Source: an uncultured Stenotrophomonas sp. (GTDB lineage Bacteria > Pseudomonadota > Gammaproteobacteria > Xanthomonadales > Xanthomonadaceae). Taken from it: 47,672 bases of DNA. The translations under genes were made by a program, and so were the position numbers. The stretch covers positions 1-47,672 of the forward strand of contig NZ_CAJYVQ010000013.1 in NCBI RefSeq assembly GCF_913778665.1, given 5' to 3'. Positions 8,840-16,794 of the stretch are shown in pieces. Positions within the stretch are counted from its first letter, which is position 1, and each line of letters starts with the position of its first letter. The notes under the pieces were generated by a model. That model had not been told where the DNA came from and did no database searches. It saw nothing but the letters and a program-made list of their open reading frames with translations.

Positions 8840-8914
8840 GGGGGTCCCAGAGCGTGTGAAGAGGCCATTCTAGCCCCTGCCAGACGCCCCCAGCGGGATC
8901 TTTTGTGCAACCAC

Positions 8915-8944
8915 TTGAAACCACGAGGAAAAGCCCGGTAGAAT
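8915..8944 (+). promoter_or_regulatory. Candidate sigma-70 promoter for rpmJ
   Basis: TTGAAA (8915-8920) and TAGAAT (8939-8944) are separated by 18 bases, about 95 bases ahead of the rpmJ start and directed toward it. Both boxes match the sigma-70 consensus at most positions. It is a prediction from sequence only. Confidence 0.55.
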
Positions 8945-9036
8945 GGCGGGCTTGAACGAGCGTCCACTGCCGATTGTCTTTCGCATATCGCGGCCACGCT
9001 CCACCCGAACAACTACTGTTTACGCCGAGGTATGCC

Positions 9037-9162
9037 ATGAAAGTCCTGTCCTCCCTGAAGTCGGCGAAGGCCCGTCACCGTGACTGCAAGGTCGTGCGTC
9101 GTCGTGGCAAGATCTTCGTCATCTGCAAGTCGAACCCGCGTTTCAAGGCGCGTCAGCGCTAA
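9037..9162 (+). CDS. rpmJ: 50S ribosomal protein L36, zinc-independent (YkgO-like) form
   Basis: This 41-residue basic protein reads MKVLSSLKSAKARHRDCKVV... and ends NPRFKARQR. It belongs to the L36 family but to the form lacking the complete zinc site: of the usual Cys-Cys-Cys-His set, only Cys17 and Cys30 remain, the first Cys is replaced by His and the final His by Arg. The ATG follows a purine stretch (CGAGG) at suitable spacing. It stands alone with a plausible promoter and a strong terminator. In other bacteria this form replaces the zinc-binding L36 under zinc shortage; here it may be the sole L36 or a paralogue. Confidence 0.95.
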   Translation: MKVLSSLKSAKARHRDCKVVRRRGKIFVICKSNPRFKARQR

Positions 9163-9218
9163 GCCTCACCAGCCCTCGCGGCTGAGGCTGGCCCTACGCG
9201 GGGCCGACCCGATGCAAG

Positions 9219-9245
9219 AAACCGCCTTCGGGCGGTTTTTTGTTT
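9219..9245 (+). terminator. Rho-independent terminator of rpmJ
   Basis: An eight-base stem AAACCGCC pairs with GGCGGTTT around a stable TTCG tetraloop and runs into a T-rich tract (TTTTTTGTTT). This is a textbook intrinsic terminator 57 bases after the rpmJ stop. Confidence 0.9.
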
Positions 9246-9308
9246 ATGCGCTTTTTCCTGCCGTTTTTGCTGTAATCGCCTTTCTTGACCACTGGGGAGT
9301 AGATCGAG

Positions 9309-9638
9309 ATGAAGCGTTACCTGTCTGTCCTGGCCGTGATGGCCACGCTGGTCGCCGCCACGCCGGCGCTGGCCGATACCCTGCTTGTCGACCGCGCCCG
9401 CGAGAAGCCGGCCGGTGCCCTGCCCGTGCGCGGCCAGAGCATGCAGCAGGTGCAGGCGCAGTTCGGCGCCCCGAACGAGCAGCTGCAGCCGCGTGGCGGG
9501 CAGAAACGGCAATGGCCGACCATCAACCGCTGGGTGTACCCGCAGTTCACCGTCTACTTCGAAAAGCAGAAGGTGATCGACGTGGTGGCCAACCAGGCGG
9601 ACCCGAACGAAATCGGCCCGAAACCGCCGATCCGTTGA
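9309..9638 (+). CDS. Small exported protein, possibly BamE/SmpA-like fold
   Basis: This 109-residue protein has a cleavable signal peptide (hydrophobic core about 5-18, ALA at 20-22 before DTLLVD) and no lipobox cysteine. The mature part contains SMQQVQAQFGAPNEQL followed by a WVYPQFTVYFEKQKVIDVV strand-rich segment. That helix, G-x-P turn and beta-strand pattern resembles the SmpA/OmlA (BamE) domain, where such small proteins stabilise outer-membrane complexes. The resemblance is by eye only. Start supported by a GGGGAG-type ribosome site. It probably acts in the periplasm; no specific function can be assigned. Confidence 0.8.
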   Translation: MKRYLSVLAVMATLVAATPALADTLLVDRAREKPAGALPVRGQSMQQVQAQFGAPNEQLQPRGGQKRQWPTINRWVYPQFTVYFEKQKVIDVVANQADPNEIGPKPPIR

Positions 9639-9677
9639 TCCCTTTACCCGCCGCGGGCGGGGCTGTGTAGCGAGACC

Positions 9678-10715
9678 ATGAACCAGACCCTTCGTTTTCC
9701 TGCCGAATGGGAAGCCCAGAGCGGCGTCCTGATTGCCTGGCCCACCGCCGACACCGACTGGGCTGACCGCCTGGGCCAAGTGGAAGAGACCTACATTGCC
9801 CTGGTCGCGGCCATCACCCGCTTCCAGCCGGTGCTGATCTGCGTGGCCGACGACGATGTGGAGACCTATGCCGAAATGCGGCTGCGCTCCAACCGCATCG
9901 ACATGGACAAGGTCCACTTCACCACGGCGGCCTACGACGACACCTGGCTGCGCGACTCCGGCCCGATCACCCTGCGCCGCGCCGATGGCGGTTTCCAGCT
10001 GCTGGATTTCCGCTTCACCGGCTGGGGCGGCAAGTTCGACGCCACCCTGGATGACCAGCTGGTGGGCGTGCTCGACCAGGCCGGGGTGTTCAACGACGCG
10101 CCGGTGCGCAGCATCCCGTTCGCGCTGGAAGGCGGCGGCATCGAGACCGATGGTGAAGGCACCCTGCTGACCACCTGGAAGTGCCTGCACGAGCGCCACC
10201 CGGACCGCGACCGCGCCAGCCTGAGCGCCGACCTGGCCGGCTGGCTGCAGCAGGACCGCGTGCTGTGGCTGGACCACGGCTACCTGGAAGGCGACGACAC
10301 CGACGCTCACATTGACACCCTCGCCCGCTTTGCTTCGCCTGACAGCATCGTCTACCAGGCCTGCGACGACGAGAGCGACTCGCACTACGCCGAACTGCAG
10401 GCGATGGGCAACGAACTGGCCGCGCTGCGGACCAAGGACGGGCAGCCGTACCGCCTGTTCCCGCTGCCGTGGGCACAGCCGGTGATCGACGAAGGCCGCC
10501 GCCTGGCCGCGTCGTACGCCAACTACCTGATCGTCAATGGTGCGGTGCTGATGCCGGCCTATGGCGATCCGGCGGATGACCTGGCCCGCGACGTGCTCGC
10601 GCAGGCGCACCCCGGCCGCGAGATCGTGCAGGTGCCCTGCCGCTCGCTGATCTGGCAGAACGGCAGCCTGCACTGCATCACCATGCAGTTGCCGGAAGGG
10701 CTGTTGAAGGCCTGA
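9678..10715 (+). CDS. aguA: Agmatine deiminase
   Basis: AguA converts agmatine to N-carbamoylputrescine and ammonia, the first step of arginine-decarboxylase-derived putrescine synthesis. The 345-residue product shows the family opening FPAEWEAQSGVLIAWP, the DDTWLRDSGPI substrate segment near residue 92, a central LEGGGIETDGEGTLLT block, and the C-terminal catalytic cysteine at 333 in GSLHCITMQ. Length is slightly shorter than some homologues but complete. aguB follows about 190 bases on, after a set of palindromic repeats. Confidence 0.96.
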   Translation: MNQTLRFPAEWEAQSGVLIAWPTADTDWADRLGQVEETYIALVAAITRFQPVLICVADDDVETYAEMRLRSNRIDMDKVHFTTAAYDDTWLRDSGPITLRRADGGFQLLDFRFTGWGGKFDATLDDQLVGVLDQAGVFNDAPVRSIPFALEGGGIETDGEGTLLTTWKCLHERHPDRDRASLSADLAGWLQQDRVLWLDHGYLEGDDTDAHIDTLARFASPDSIVYQACDDESDSHYAELQAMGNELAALRTKDGQPYRLFPLPWAQPVIDEGRRLAASYANYLIVNGAVLMPAYGDPADDLARDVLAQAHPGREIVQVPCRSLIWQNGSLHCITMQLPEGLLKA

Positions 10716-10724
10716 CGTATGACG

Positions 10725-10824
10725 CCGGGCCCCCGCCCGGCACCGCTTGTGTAGCGTCGGGCCATGCTCGACTGCCTTTCCGCGCGATCTGACCGGAGAG
10801 CAGTCGAGCGTGGCTCGACGCTGC
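10725..10824. repeat. GTAG-type palindromes between aguA and aguB
   Basis: A GCCGGGC/GCCCGGC stem lies at 10725-10742. It is followed by two inverted GTAG-type units: GTAGCGTCGGGCCATGCTCG begins at 10751 and its near-perfect inverse ends at 10824. Arms 10751-10775 and 10800-10824 can pair into one long hairpin. They match the SMAG/REP-type repeats I know from S. maltophilia. No T-run follows, so a role in mRNA processing or stability is more likely than intrinsic termination. Confidence 0.85.
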
Positions 10825-10908
10825 GAACGGCGGCCCATTCAGCGCACGACACGCCGTCGCCGCCCATCCGCGCTAACATGCAGGTTTTCCCCCGCAGGAA
10901 CGCCCCGC

Positions 10909-11796
10909 ATGAACTCGCGCAGCCCCCTTACCGTCGCCCTGGTCCAGGAGCGCAACCACGGTGATGCCGCCGCCAATCTGGCGGTGATCGAAGCACGCGT
11001 GGCCGAGGCGGCTGCCAAGGGTGCCAAGCTGGTGCTGCTGCAGGAACTGCACAACGGCCCGTACTTCTGCCAGCACGAGTCGGTCGATGAGTTCGATCTG
11101 GCCGAGCCGATCCCGGGCCCGAGCACCGAGCGCCTGGGCGCGCTGGCGAAGAAGCATGGCGTGGTGCTGGTCGGCTCGCTGTTCGAACGCCGCGCCGCCG
11201 GCCTGTACCACAACACCGCCGTGGTGTTCGAAAAGGACGGCACGCTGCTCGGCAAGTACCGCAAGATGCACATCCCGGATGATCCGGGCTTCTACGAGAA
11301 GTTCTACTTCACCCCGGGCGACATCGGCTTCACGCCGATCGACACCTCGGTGGGCCGCCTTGGCGTCCTGGTCTGCTGGGACCAGTGGTACCCGGAAGCG
11401 GCGCGCCTGATGGCGCTGGCCGGCGCCGAGCTGCTGCTGTACCCGACCGCGATCGGCTGGGACCCGGACGACGTGCAGGACGAGAAGACCCGCCAGCGCG
11501 ACGCCTGGGTGCTGAGCCACCGCGGCCATGCCGTGGCCAACGGCCTGCCGGTGCTGAGCTGCAACCGTGTCGGCCACGAGGCCTCGCCGCTGGGCGCGTC
11601 GGGCATCCAGTTCTGGGGCAACAGCCACGTGCTGGGGCCGCAGGGCGAGTTCCTGGCTGAAGCCGGCACCGATGCCACCGTGCTGCTGTGCGACGTCGAC
11701 CTGCAGCGCAGCGAGCATGTGCGCCGGATCTGGCCGTTCCTGCGTGATCGCCGCATCGATGCGTACGGCGACCTGCTCAAGCGCTACATCGACTGA
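10909..11796 (+). CDS. aguB: N-carbamoylputrescine amidase
   Basis: AguB hydrolyses N-carbamoylputrescine to putrescine, carbon dioxide and ammonia, completing the AguA pathway. The 295-residue nitrilase-superfamily protein has the catalytic triad Glu46 (LLQELHNG), Lys119 (GKYRKMHIPDDPGF) and Cys156 (GVLVCWDQWYPEAAR). I chose the ATG at 10909 because it gives the conserved start and normal length; the frame extends upstream only through the palindromic repeats. The downstream GNAT gene begins 14 bases after the stop. Confidence 0.96.
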   Translation: MNSRSPLTVALVQERNHGDAAANLAVIEARVAEAAAKGAKLVLLQELHNGPYFCQHESVDEFDLAEPIPGPSTERLGALAKKHGVVLVGSLFERRAAGLYHNTAVVFEKDGTLLGKYRKMHIPDDPGFYEKFYFTPGDIGFTPIDTSVGRLGVLVCWDQWYPEAARLMALAGAELLLYPTAIGWDPDDVQDEKTRQRDAWVLSHRGHAVANGLPVLSCNRVGHEASPLGASGIQFWGNSHVLGPQGEFLAEAGTDATVLLCDVDLQRSEHVRRIWPFLRDRRIDAYGDLLKRYID

Positions 11797-11810
11797 GCCG
11801 GAGCCCGCGC

Positions 11811-12341
11811 ATGGCCGTCCTCATCCGTGATGCCGGCCCTGCCGACATCGATGCGATCACCGCGATCTACGCGGTGGAAGTGACCGACTTCGTCAACACC
11901 TACGAGTACGACATCCCGGACGCGACCGAGATGCTGCGCCGCATGCGCGACATCATCGATCGCGGCTTCCCCTACCTGGTCGCCGAGATCGACGGCCAGG
12001 TGGCCGGCTATGCCTACGCCAACACCTACCGCACCCGCATCGCCTACCAGTGGACCGTGGAAAACTCGGTCTACGTCGATGCCCGCTTCCAGGGCAAGGG
12101 CGTCGGCACCGGCCTGCTGCACGCCCTGATCGACGCCTGCGTGGCGCGTGGCTACCGGCAGATGGTGGCGGTGATCGGTGAGCCGACCAACACCGCGTCG
12201 ATCAAGCTGCACGAACGCTTCGGCTTCGAGCGGGTCGGCGTGTTCCGTGGCCTCGGCCGCAAGCACGGCCGCTGGCTGGATACCGTGCAGATGCAGCGCG
12301 CGCTCGGCGATGGCGCCGGCACTGCACCCTTCAATGAATGA
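11811..12341 (+). CDS. GNAT N-acetyltransferase, phosphinothricin acetyltransferase (Pat)-like
   Basis: This 176-residue cytoplasmic acyltransferase has the GNAT acetyl-CoA loop QGKGVGTGLL near residue 96 and the Pat-family tail SIKLHERFGFERVGVFRG, ending GRWLDTVQMQR. Pat-like enzymes acetylate methionine sulfone/sulfoximine-type amino acids or small amines, but the natural substrate cannot be predicted. It lies close behind aguB and just before the TraB-family gene, so it may be co-transcribed. A polyamine-related substrate is possible but only suggested by position. Confidence 0.88.
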   Translation: MAVLIRDAGPADIDAITAIYAVEVTDFVNTYEYDIPDATEMLRRMRDIIDRGFPYLVAEIDGQVAGYAYANTYRTRIAYQWTVENSVYVDARFQGKGVGTGLLHALIDACVARGYRQMVAVIGEPTNTASIKLHERFGFERVGVFRGLGRKHGRWLDTVQMQRALGDGAGTAPFNE

Positions 12342-12345
12342 ACCC

Positions 12346-13566
12346 ATGACCGAAACCCTTCCCGAGACCGGCGACGACCTGTTCGCCGGCCAGCCAGTGC
12401 GCGTCGTCGAACGCGACGGCGTGCGCTACACCCTGCTGGGCACCGCCCACGTTTCCCGCGCCAGCGTTGAAGCCGTGGAGAAGGCCATCGACAGCGGCCG
12501 CTTCGATGCGGTGGCGGTCGAGCTGGACCCGCAGCGCCTGCAGGCCCTGAGCGACCCGGACTCGCTGGCCAAGCTCGACCTGGTGGAAGTGATCCGCAAG
12601 GGCCGCGTGGCCCTGTTCGCCGCCAACCTGGCCCTGTCCGCCTACCAGCGACGCCTGGCCGAGCAGCTGGACATCGAGCCGGGCGCCGAACTCAAGCGCG
12701 CCGTGGAACTGGCCCGCGAACGCGACCTGCCGGTGCACCTGATCGACCGCGAGGTCGGCCTGACCTTCCGCCGCGCCTCGCAGCGGCTGGGCTTCTTCGG
12801 CAAGCTGAAGCTGGTTGCCGGCCTCGGTGCCGGCCTGTTCTCGTCGGAGGAAGTGGGCGAGAACGAGATCGAGAAGCTCAAGCAGGGCGACATGCTGGAA
12901 TCGAGCTTCGGCGAGTTCGCCAGCGAGAGCCCAGCGCTCTACGAGACCATCATCGGCGAACGCGACCGCTACATGGCCACGCGCCTGCGCGAGGAGCGCA
13001 CCCCGCAGCAGCGCGAAGTGCTGGCGGTGGTCGGTGCCGGCCATCTGGCCGGGCTGGCGCGCCACCTGGAAGCCGACACCGAAGCGCCGGCACCGCTGCG
13101 TGCCGAACTGGAAGCGGTGCCGAAGAAGCGCAACATCCCATGGTTCACGCTGGGCATCCTGGCGATCGTGGCCACCGGTATCGGCGTCGGCTTCTACCGC
13201 GGCGGCCTGGGCGTTGGCACTGAACTGCTGGCGACGTGGGCGATGTACACCGGCGGCCTTGCCGGCCTCGGCTGCCTGCTGGCCGGCGGTCATCCGCTGA
13301 GCATTCTCACCTCGATCGCGGTGGCGCCATTCAAGCCGTTCCGTCTGAGCATTCCCACCGGTGCGTTCTCGGCGCTGGTGGAAGCACGTCTGCGCAAGCC
13401 GGCGTACGAAGACTTCCTCAAGCTGCGCGACGATGCGCAGAGCCTGAAGGGCTGGTACCGGAACCGCGTCACCCGCGTGGTGCTGACCTTCATGCTGACC
13501 AACCTGGGCAGCATACTGGGCCTGTGGCTGACCACGTTCAAGGTGTGGGGCAAGGTCGCGGGGTAA
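12346..13566 (+). CDS. TraB/PrgY-family membrane protein
   Basis: This 406-residue protein has an N-terminal TraB domain (YTLLGTAHVS near residue 29, AVELDPQRL near 56, VVGAGHLAGL near 230) followed by three or four membrane helices in the last 150 residues. The N-terminal GTAHVS and GAGH motifs are hallmarks of the family that includes the enterococcal pheromone-shutdown protein and is thought to be protease-like; the bacterial role is not established. An in-frame ATG at 12334 would overlap the GNAT gene by eight bases, so the start is uncertain between the two. Confidence 0.85.
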   Translation: MTETLPETGDDLFAGQPVRVVERDGVRYTLLGTAHVSRASVEAVEKAIDSGRFDAVAVELDPQRLQALSDPDSLAKLDLVEVIRKGRVALFAANLALSAYQRRLAEQLDIEPGAELKRAVELARERDLPVHLIDREVGLTFRRASQRLGFFGKLKLVAGLGAGLFSSEEVGENEIEKLKQGDMLESSFGEFASESPALYETIIGERDRYMATRLREERTPQQREVLAVVGAGHLAGLARHLEADTEAPAPLRAELEAVPKKRNIPWFTLGILAIVATGIGVGFYRGGLGVGTELLATWAMYTGGLAGLGCLLAGGHPLSILTSIAVAPFKPFRLSIPTGAFSALVEARLRKPAYEDFLKLRDDAQSLKGWYRNRVTRVVLTFMLTNLGSILGLWLTTFKVWGKVAG

Positions 13567-13590
13567 GCCCTTCAACCGGCCACAGTATCT

Positions 13591-13619
13591 GTAGCGGCCG
13601 AGCCCATGCTCGGCTCTAC
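13591..13619. repeat. GTAG-type palindrome after the TraB-family gene
   Basis: GTAG (13591) and CTAC (13616) flank a seven-base stem GCCGAGC/GCTCGGC with a CCAT loop. This is the classic form of the SMAG-type REP. It lies 25 bases after the TraB-family stop in a convergent intergenic region. Confidence 0.85.
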
Positions 13620-13642
13620 AGAGTCGAACAGACGCTGCGAAC

Positions 13643-13684
13643 GAAAAAAAGGGGGAGGCCGCCCCACTACGACCGGCCTCCCCC
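13643..13684 (-). terminator. Rho-independent terminator of the RND operon
   Basis: The stem GGGGGAGGCCG (13651-13661) pairs perfectly with 13674-13684. On the minus strand it is followed by seven T residues (the A-run at 13644-13650). It lies 24 bases past the last RND gene and should end its transcript. Confidence 0.9.
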
Positions 13685-13707
13685 ACACCACAACACGTTG
13701 CCGCGAC

Positions 13708-13734
13708 CTACAGCCGGGCAGCGCCCGGCTCTAC
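13708..13734. repeat. GTAG-type palindrome carrying the 3' end and stop codon of the RND gene
   Basis: The stem AGCCGGGC/GCCCGGCT is bounded by CTAC on both sides on the plus strand. Read on the minus strand it encodes the last eight residues of the 1028-residue RND protein (VEPGAARL), and its terminal TAG is the stop codon. The gene therefore ends inside a dispersed repeat. Confidence 0.85.
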
Positions 13735-16700
13735 CATCTCCAGACCGCGCGCACGACGGATCAGCCGCGTCACGGCCGTGCGCAGGTCGTCCAGAACCGC
13801 ATAGATGGTCGGCAGGAACAGCAGGCTGACCACGGTCGAGAACGCCAGGCCGCCGGCAATCGCGCGCGCCATCGGCGAGTACTCCGGGCCATTGCCGAAC
13901 ATCTGCGTATCGGTCAGCGAGATCGGGATCATCGCCAGGATCGCCGTGCCCATCGTCATCATGATCGGGCGCAGGCGCTCGCGCGAGCCTTCCACCAATG
14001 CCTGGGTGCGGCCCATGCCGCCGCGCCGCAGGTTGTTGATGTGCTCGATCATCACGATGCCGTTGTTCACCACCACGCCCATCAGCACCAGGATGCCGAT
14101 GAAGGACATGATCCCGAACGAGGTACCGGTGATCCAGAACAGCCAGAACACACCAAAGATCGAGAACAGCACGCCGCTCATGATCGCTGCCGGGAACAGC
14201 AGCGACTCGAACACCGCGGCCATCACCACATAGATCATCACCAGCGCGATGAGCAGGTTGAACACCATCTGCTGCATCGCCTCGTTGTCGTTGCCGTAGT
14301 CGCCGCCATCGAAGGTGTAGCCATAGCCGGCCGGGAAGCTCATTGGCTTGAGCACGGCTTCGATCGCCTTGCGGCCATCCGGCGCGGTGATTTTCTCGGC
14401 GAGGTTGGCCTTGATGGTCAGTGTGGTCTGGCGGTTGGTGCGGCCGATCTGGGTGGCCGAGGAGCCGACATCAACGCTGACCAGGCTCAGCAGCGGCACG
14501 CTGCGGCCATCGCCGGTACGCACACTGAAACCGGCCAGGTCCTCGGGACTGCTCTGCTCGGCGCCGGCGAAGCGCACCCATACCGGTACTTCGTTGTCGC
14601 CACGGCGGAACTCGCGCATCGGCGCACCCCGCAGCGCCAGGCCAACGAAGCTGGCCACCTGCTCGGCGTTGAAGCCGAACGCCGCCGCACGCTCGCGGTC
14701 GACGCGCACCTTCAGCTCGCCGCCCTTCTCGCCGTTGTCGATGCGCACGTCGCGCAATTCGGCACGCTGGGACAGCAGGGGCAGCACTTCCTGGCCAATC
14801 TCCTGCAGCATGCTGCTGGAGTCGCCGACCAGCTGCACCTGCACGCCCTGGTTGCCGCCACCGCCACCATCGCCGCCCTGGTTGCCGACGAAGTAATCGG
14901 TACGGGCCGACTTCGGCAGGCCCTTGCGGATCTCCTCCTGCAGCGCCTTGATGTCCTTGGCGTACTTTTCGTCCAGGGTGACCACGGTCGAGCTGCCTTC
15001 CTGCTCGCTGTACCAGGAGTAGACCTGCTTCACGTGCAGGCGCTCGCGGTTCTGGTCGATCCAGTTCTCCACCCGCGCCACTTCTTCGGACATCTGCCGG
15101 TAGGTGTAGGCGCCCTTCCACATGTAGCCGATGAAGATGTCCTTGCCACCTTCGCCGCCGAACATGTCGACCTTGGTCAGCTTCATCGGCACCAGGCTGA
15201 CCAGCACCACCAGCAGGATGCCGAGCAGGCTCCAGCCGCGATGGCGCAACGACCAGTCCAGCAGCTGCGCGTAGCGGCGCTGCAGCCGGGCAATCAGGCC
15301 AGTCTGCGAATACACCAGCTTGGGCGTGGCCATGCGCGCGGACAGCATCGGGATCAGGCTGACCGCCACCAGCCACGAGGCCAGCAACGAGACCGAGATG
15401 GTGATCGCGATCTGCGCCATGAAGATGCTGATGTTGTTGGTCTCACCGAACAGGTTCGGCACGAACACGATGCAGTGGCACAGGGTGCCGGCGCTGAGCG
15501 CGATGGCAACGTTGCGGGTGCCGATGATCGAGGCCAGCCGCGGCTGTCCGGGCATGCGTTCGCGCTCCTGGTAGATGCTCTCGACCACCACCACGGCGTT
15601 GTCCACCAGCATGCCCACGGCCAGCAGCAGGCCCATCATTGTCAGGATGTTCAGCGTCACCCCGACGAAGTACATGAAGCCCAGGGTGATGGTGAAGCAG
15701 ATCGGAATGGCCAGGGTCACCATCAGCGTGGATGGCCAATGGCGCAGGAAGAAGAACAGCACCGTGATCGACAGGATCAGGCCGACCGCACCGGCCTCGG
15801 CCAGCTCCAGCAGCGAGGACGTCACCGCCTTGCCCTGGTTGTCGATCACCTTGATCTGCACGTCGCGCATGGACGGCTCGGCGCGGATCGACTCGACTTC
15901 GGCCAGCGCTGCACGCGAGACTTCGACCAGGTTGGCGCTGCGCTCCTTGAAGATGTCCAGGCCGACCGCGGGATTGCCATCCAAGCGGCGGCCGTAACTC
16001 ATCCGCGCCGGCTTGAGGCGCACGTCGGCGATGTCGCCCAGGCGCAAGCCCTTGGCGTTGATCACCAGGTCGCGCATTTCCTGCAGGTCGGTGATCTCGC
16101 CGACCGGCTGCACGCGAACGCGCTGGCCGTTGTCGTCGATCTGCCCGGCCGAGATCGAGAAGTTCAGCGTGCGCAGGCGCTCACTCAGCTCGTTGATGCT
16201 CAGGCCGTGCGCGTTGAGCCGGTTCGGATCGATGGCGATCTCAACCTCGTTCGGCGGCGCGCCGGTGATGTCGACCCGCGCCACGCCCGGTATCCGCTCG
16301 ATGCGCCGCTTGAACTCGCGGTCGAGCATGTCATAGGCCGTGGTCAGGTCGGCGGTGCTGGCCAGGCGCACCTTCAGCACCGGCTGATCGCTGCTGGACC
16401 ACTTGAACACGTTGTAGCGCTGCAGATCGTCGGGCAGGTCACTGCGGATCGCATCGATGCGCTCGCGCGCGTCGGAGGCGGCGATGGCGATGTCCCTGTC
16501 CCAGTCGCTGAACTCGATGAAGATCGACGCAGCTTCGGACGTGGCCGACGAGCGCATGCGCTTGATCCCGGTCATCGTCGCCAGTGACTCCTCGACGGGC
16601 CGGATGATGGTGCGCTCCACTTCCTCCGGGGTCGAACCGGTGTACGGAATCTGCACGAACAGGAACGGCGCGGAGATGTCCGGCAGCGCCTCCAGCGGCA

Positions 16701-16794
16701 GCCGGAATGAAGCAATCAGGCCGATCACCACCAGCGACACGAAACACATGATGGTGGTGACCGGGCGGCGTATGGAGAACTCGGCAACGCTCAT
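13708..16794 (-). CDS. RND efflux pump permease subunit (second of pair)
   Basis: This is a complete 1028-residue RND-superfamily inner-membrane transporter with twelve predicted membrane helices and two large periplasmic loops. It starts SVAEFSIRRPVTTIMCFVSL, typical of the HAE drug-efflux group. The TM4 relay region reads GMLVDNAVVVVE (Asp398-Asn399), where AcrB has Asp-Asp, and TM10 reads VVVNNGIVMIE, with Asn910 where AcrB has Lys940. Such Asp-Asn/Asn-Asn versions occur in some HAE families but differ from the partner pump here. Its start overlaps the upstream pump gene by four bases. Its last codons lie inside a repeat. It probably shares the adaptor; substrate unknown. Confidence 0.94.
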   Translation of the reverse strand: MSVAEFSIRRPVTTIMCFVSLVVIGLIASFRLPLEALPDISAPFLFVQIPYTGSTPEEVERTIIRPVEESLATMTGIKRMRSSATSEAASIFIEFSDWDRDIAIAASDARERIDAIRSDLPDDLQRYNVFKWSSSDQPVLKVRLASTADLTTAYDMLDREFKRRIERIPGVARVDITGAPPNEVEIAIDPNRLNAHGLSINELSERLRTLNFSISAGQIDDNGQRVRVQPVGEITDLQEMRDLVINAKGLRLGDIADVRLKPARMSYGRRLDGNPAVGLDIFKERSANLVEVSRAALAEVESIRAEPSMRDVQIKVIDNQGKAVTSSLLELAEAGAVGLILSITVLFFFLRHWPSTLMVTLAIPICFTITLGFMYFVGVTLNILTMMGLLLAVGMLVDNAVVVVESIYQERERMPGQPRLASIIGTRNVAIALSAGTLCHCIVFVPNLFGETNNISIFMAQIAITISVSLLASWLVAVSLIPMLSARMATPKLVYSQTGLIARLQRRYAQLLDWSLRHRGWSLLGILLVVLVSLVPMKLTKVDMFGGEGGKDIFIGYMWKGAYTYRQMSEEVARVENWIDQNRERLHVKQVYSWYSEQEGSSTVVTLDEKYAKDIKALQEEIRKGLPKSARTDYFVGNQGGDGGGGGNQGVQVQLVGDSSSMLQEIGQEVLPLLSQRAELRDVRIDNGEKGGELKVRVDRERAAAFGFNAEQVASFVGLALRGAPMREFRRGDNEVPVWVRFAGAEQSSPEDLAGFSVRTGDGRSVPLLSLVSVDVGSSATQIGRTNRQTTLTIKANLAEKITAPDGRKAIEAVLKPMSFPAGYGYTFDGGDYGNDNEAMQQMVFNLLIALVMIYVVMAAVFESLLFPAAIMSGVLFSIFGVFWLFWITGTSFGIMSFIGILVLMGVVVNNGIVMIEHINNLRRGGMGRTQALVEGSRERLRPIMMTMGTAILAMIPISLTDTQMFGNGPEYSPMARAIAGGLAFSTVVSLLFLPTIYAVLDDLRTAVTRLIRRARGLEMVEPGAARL

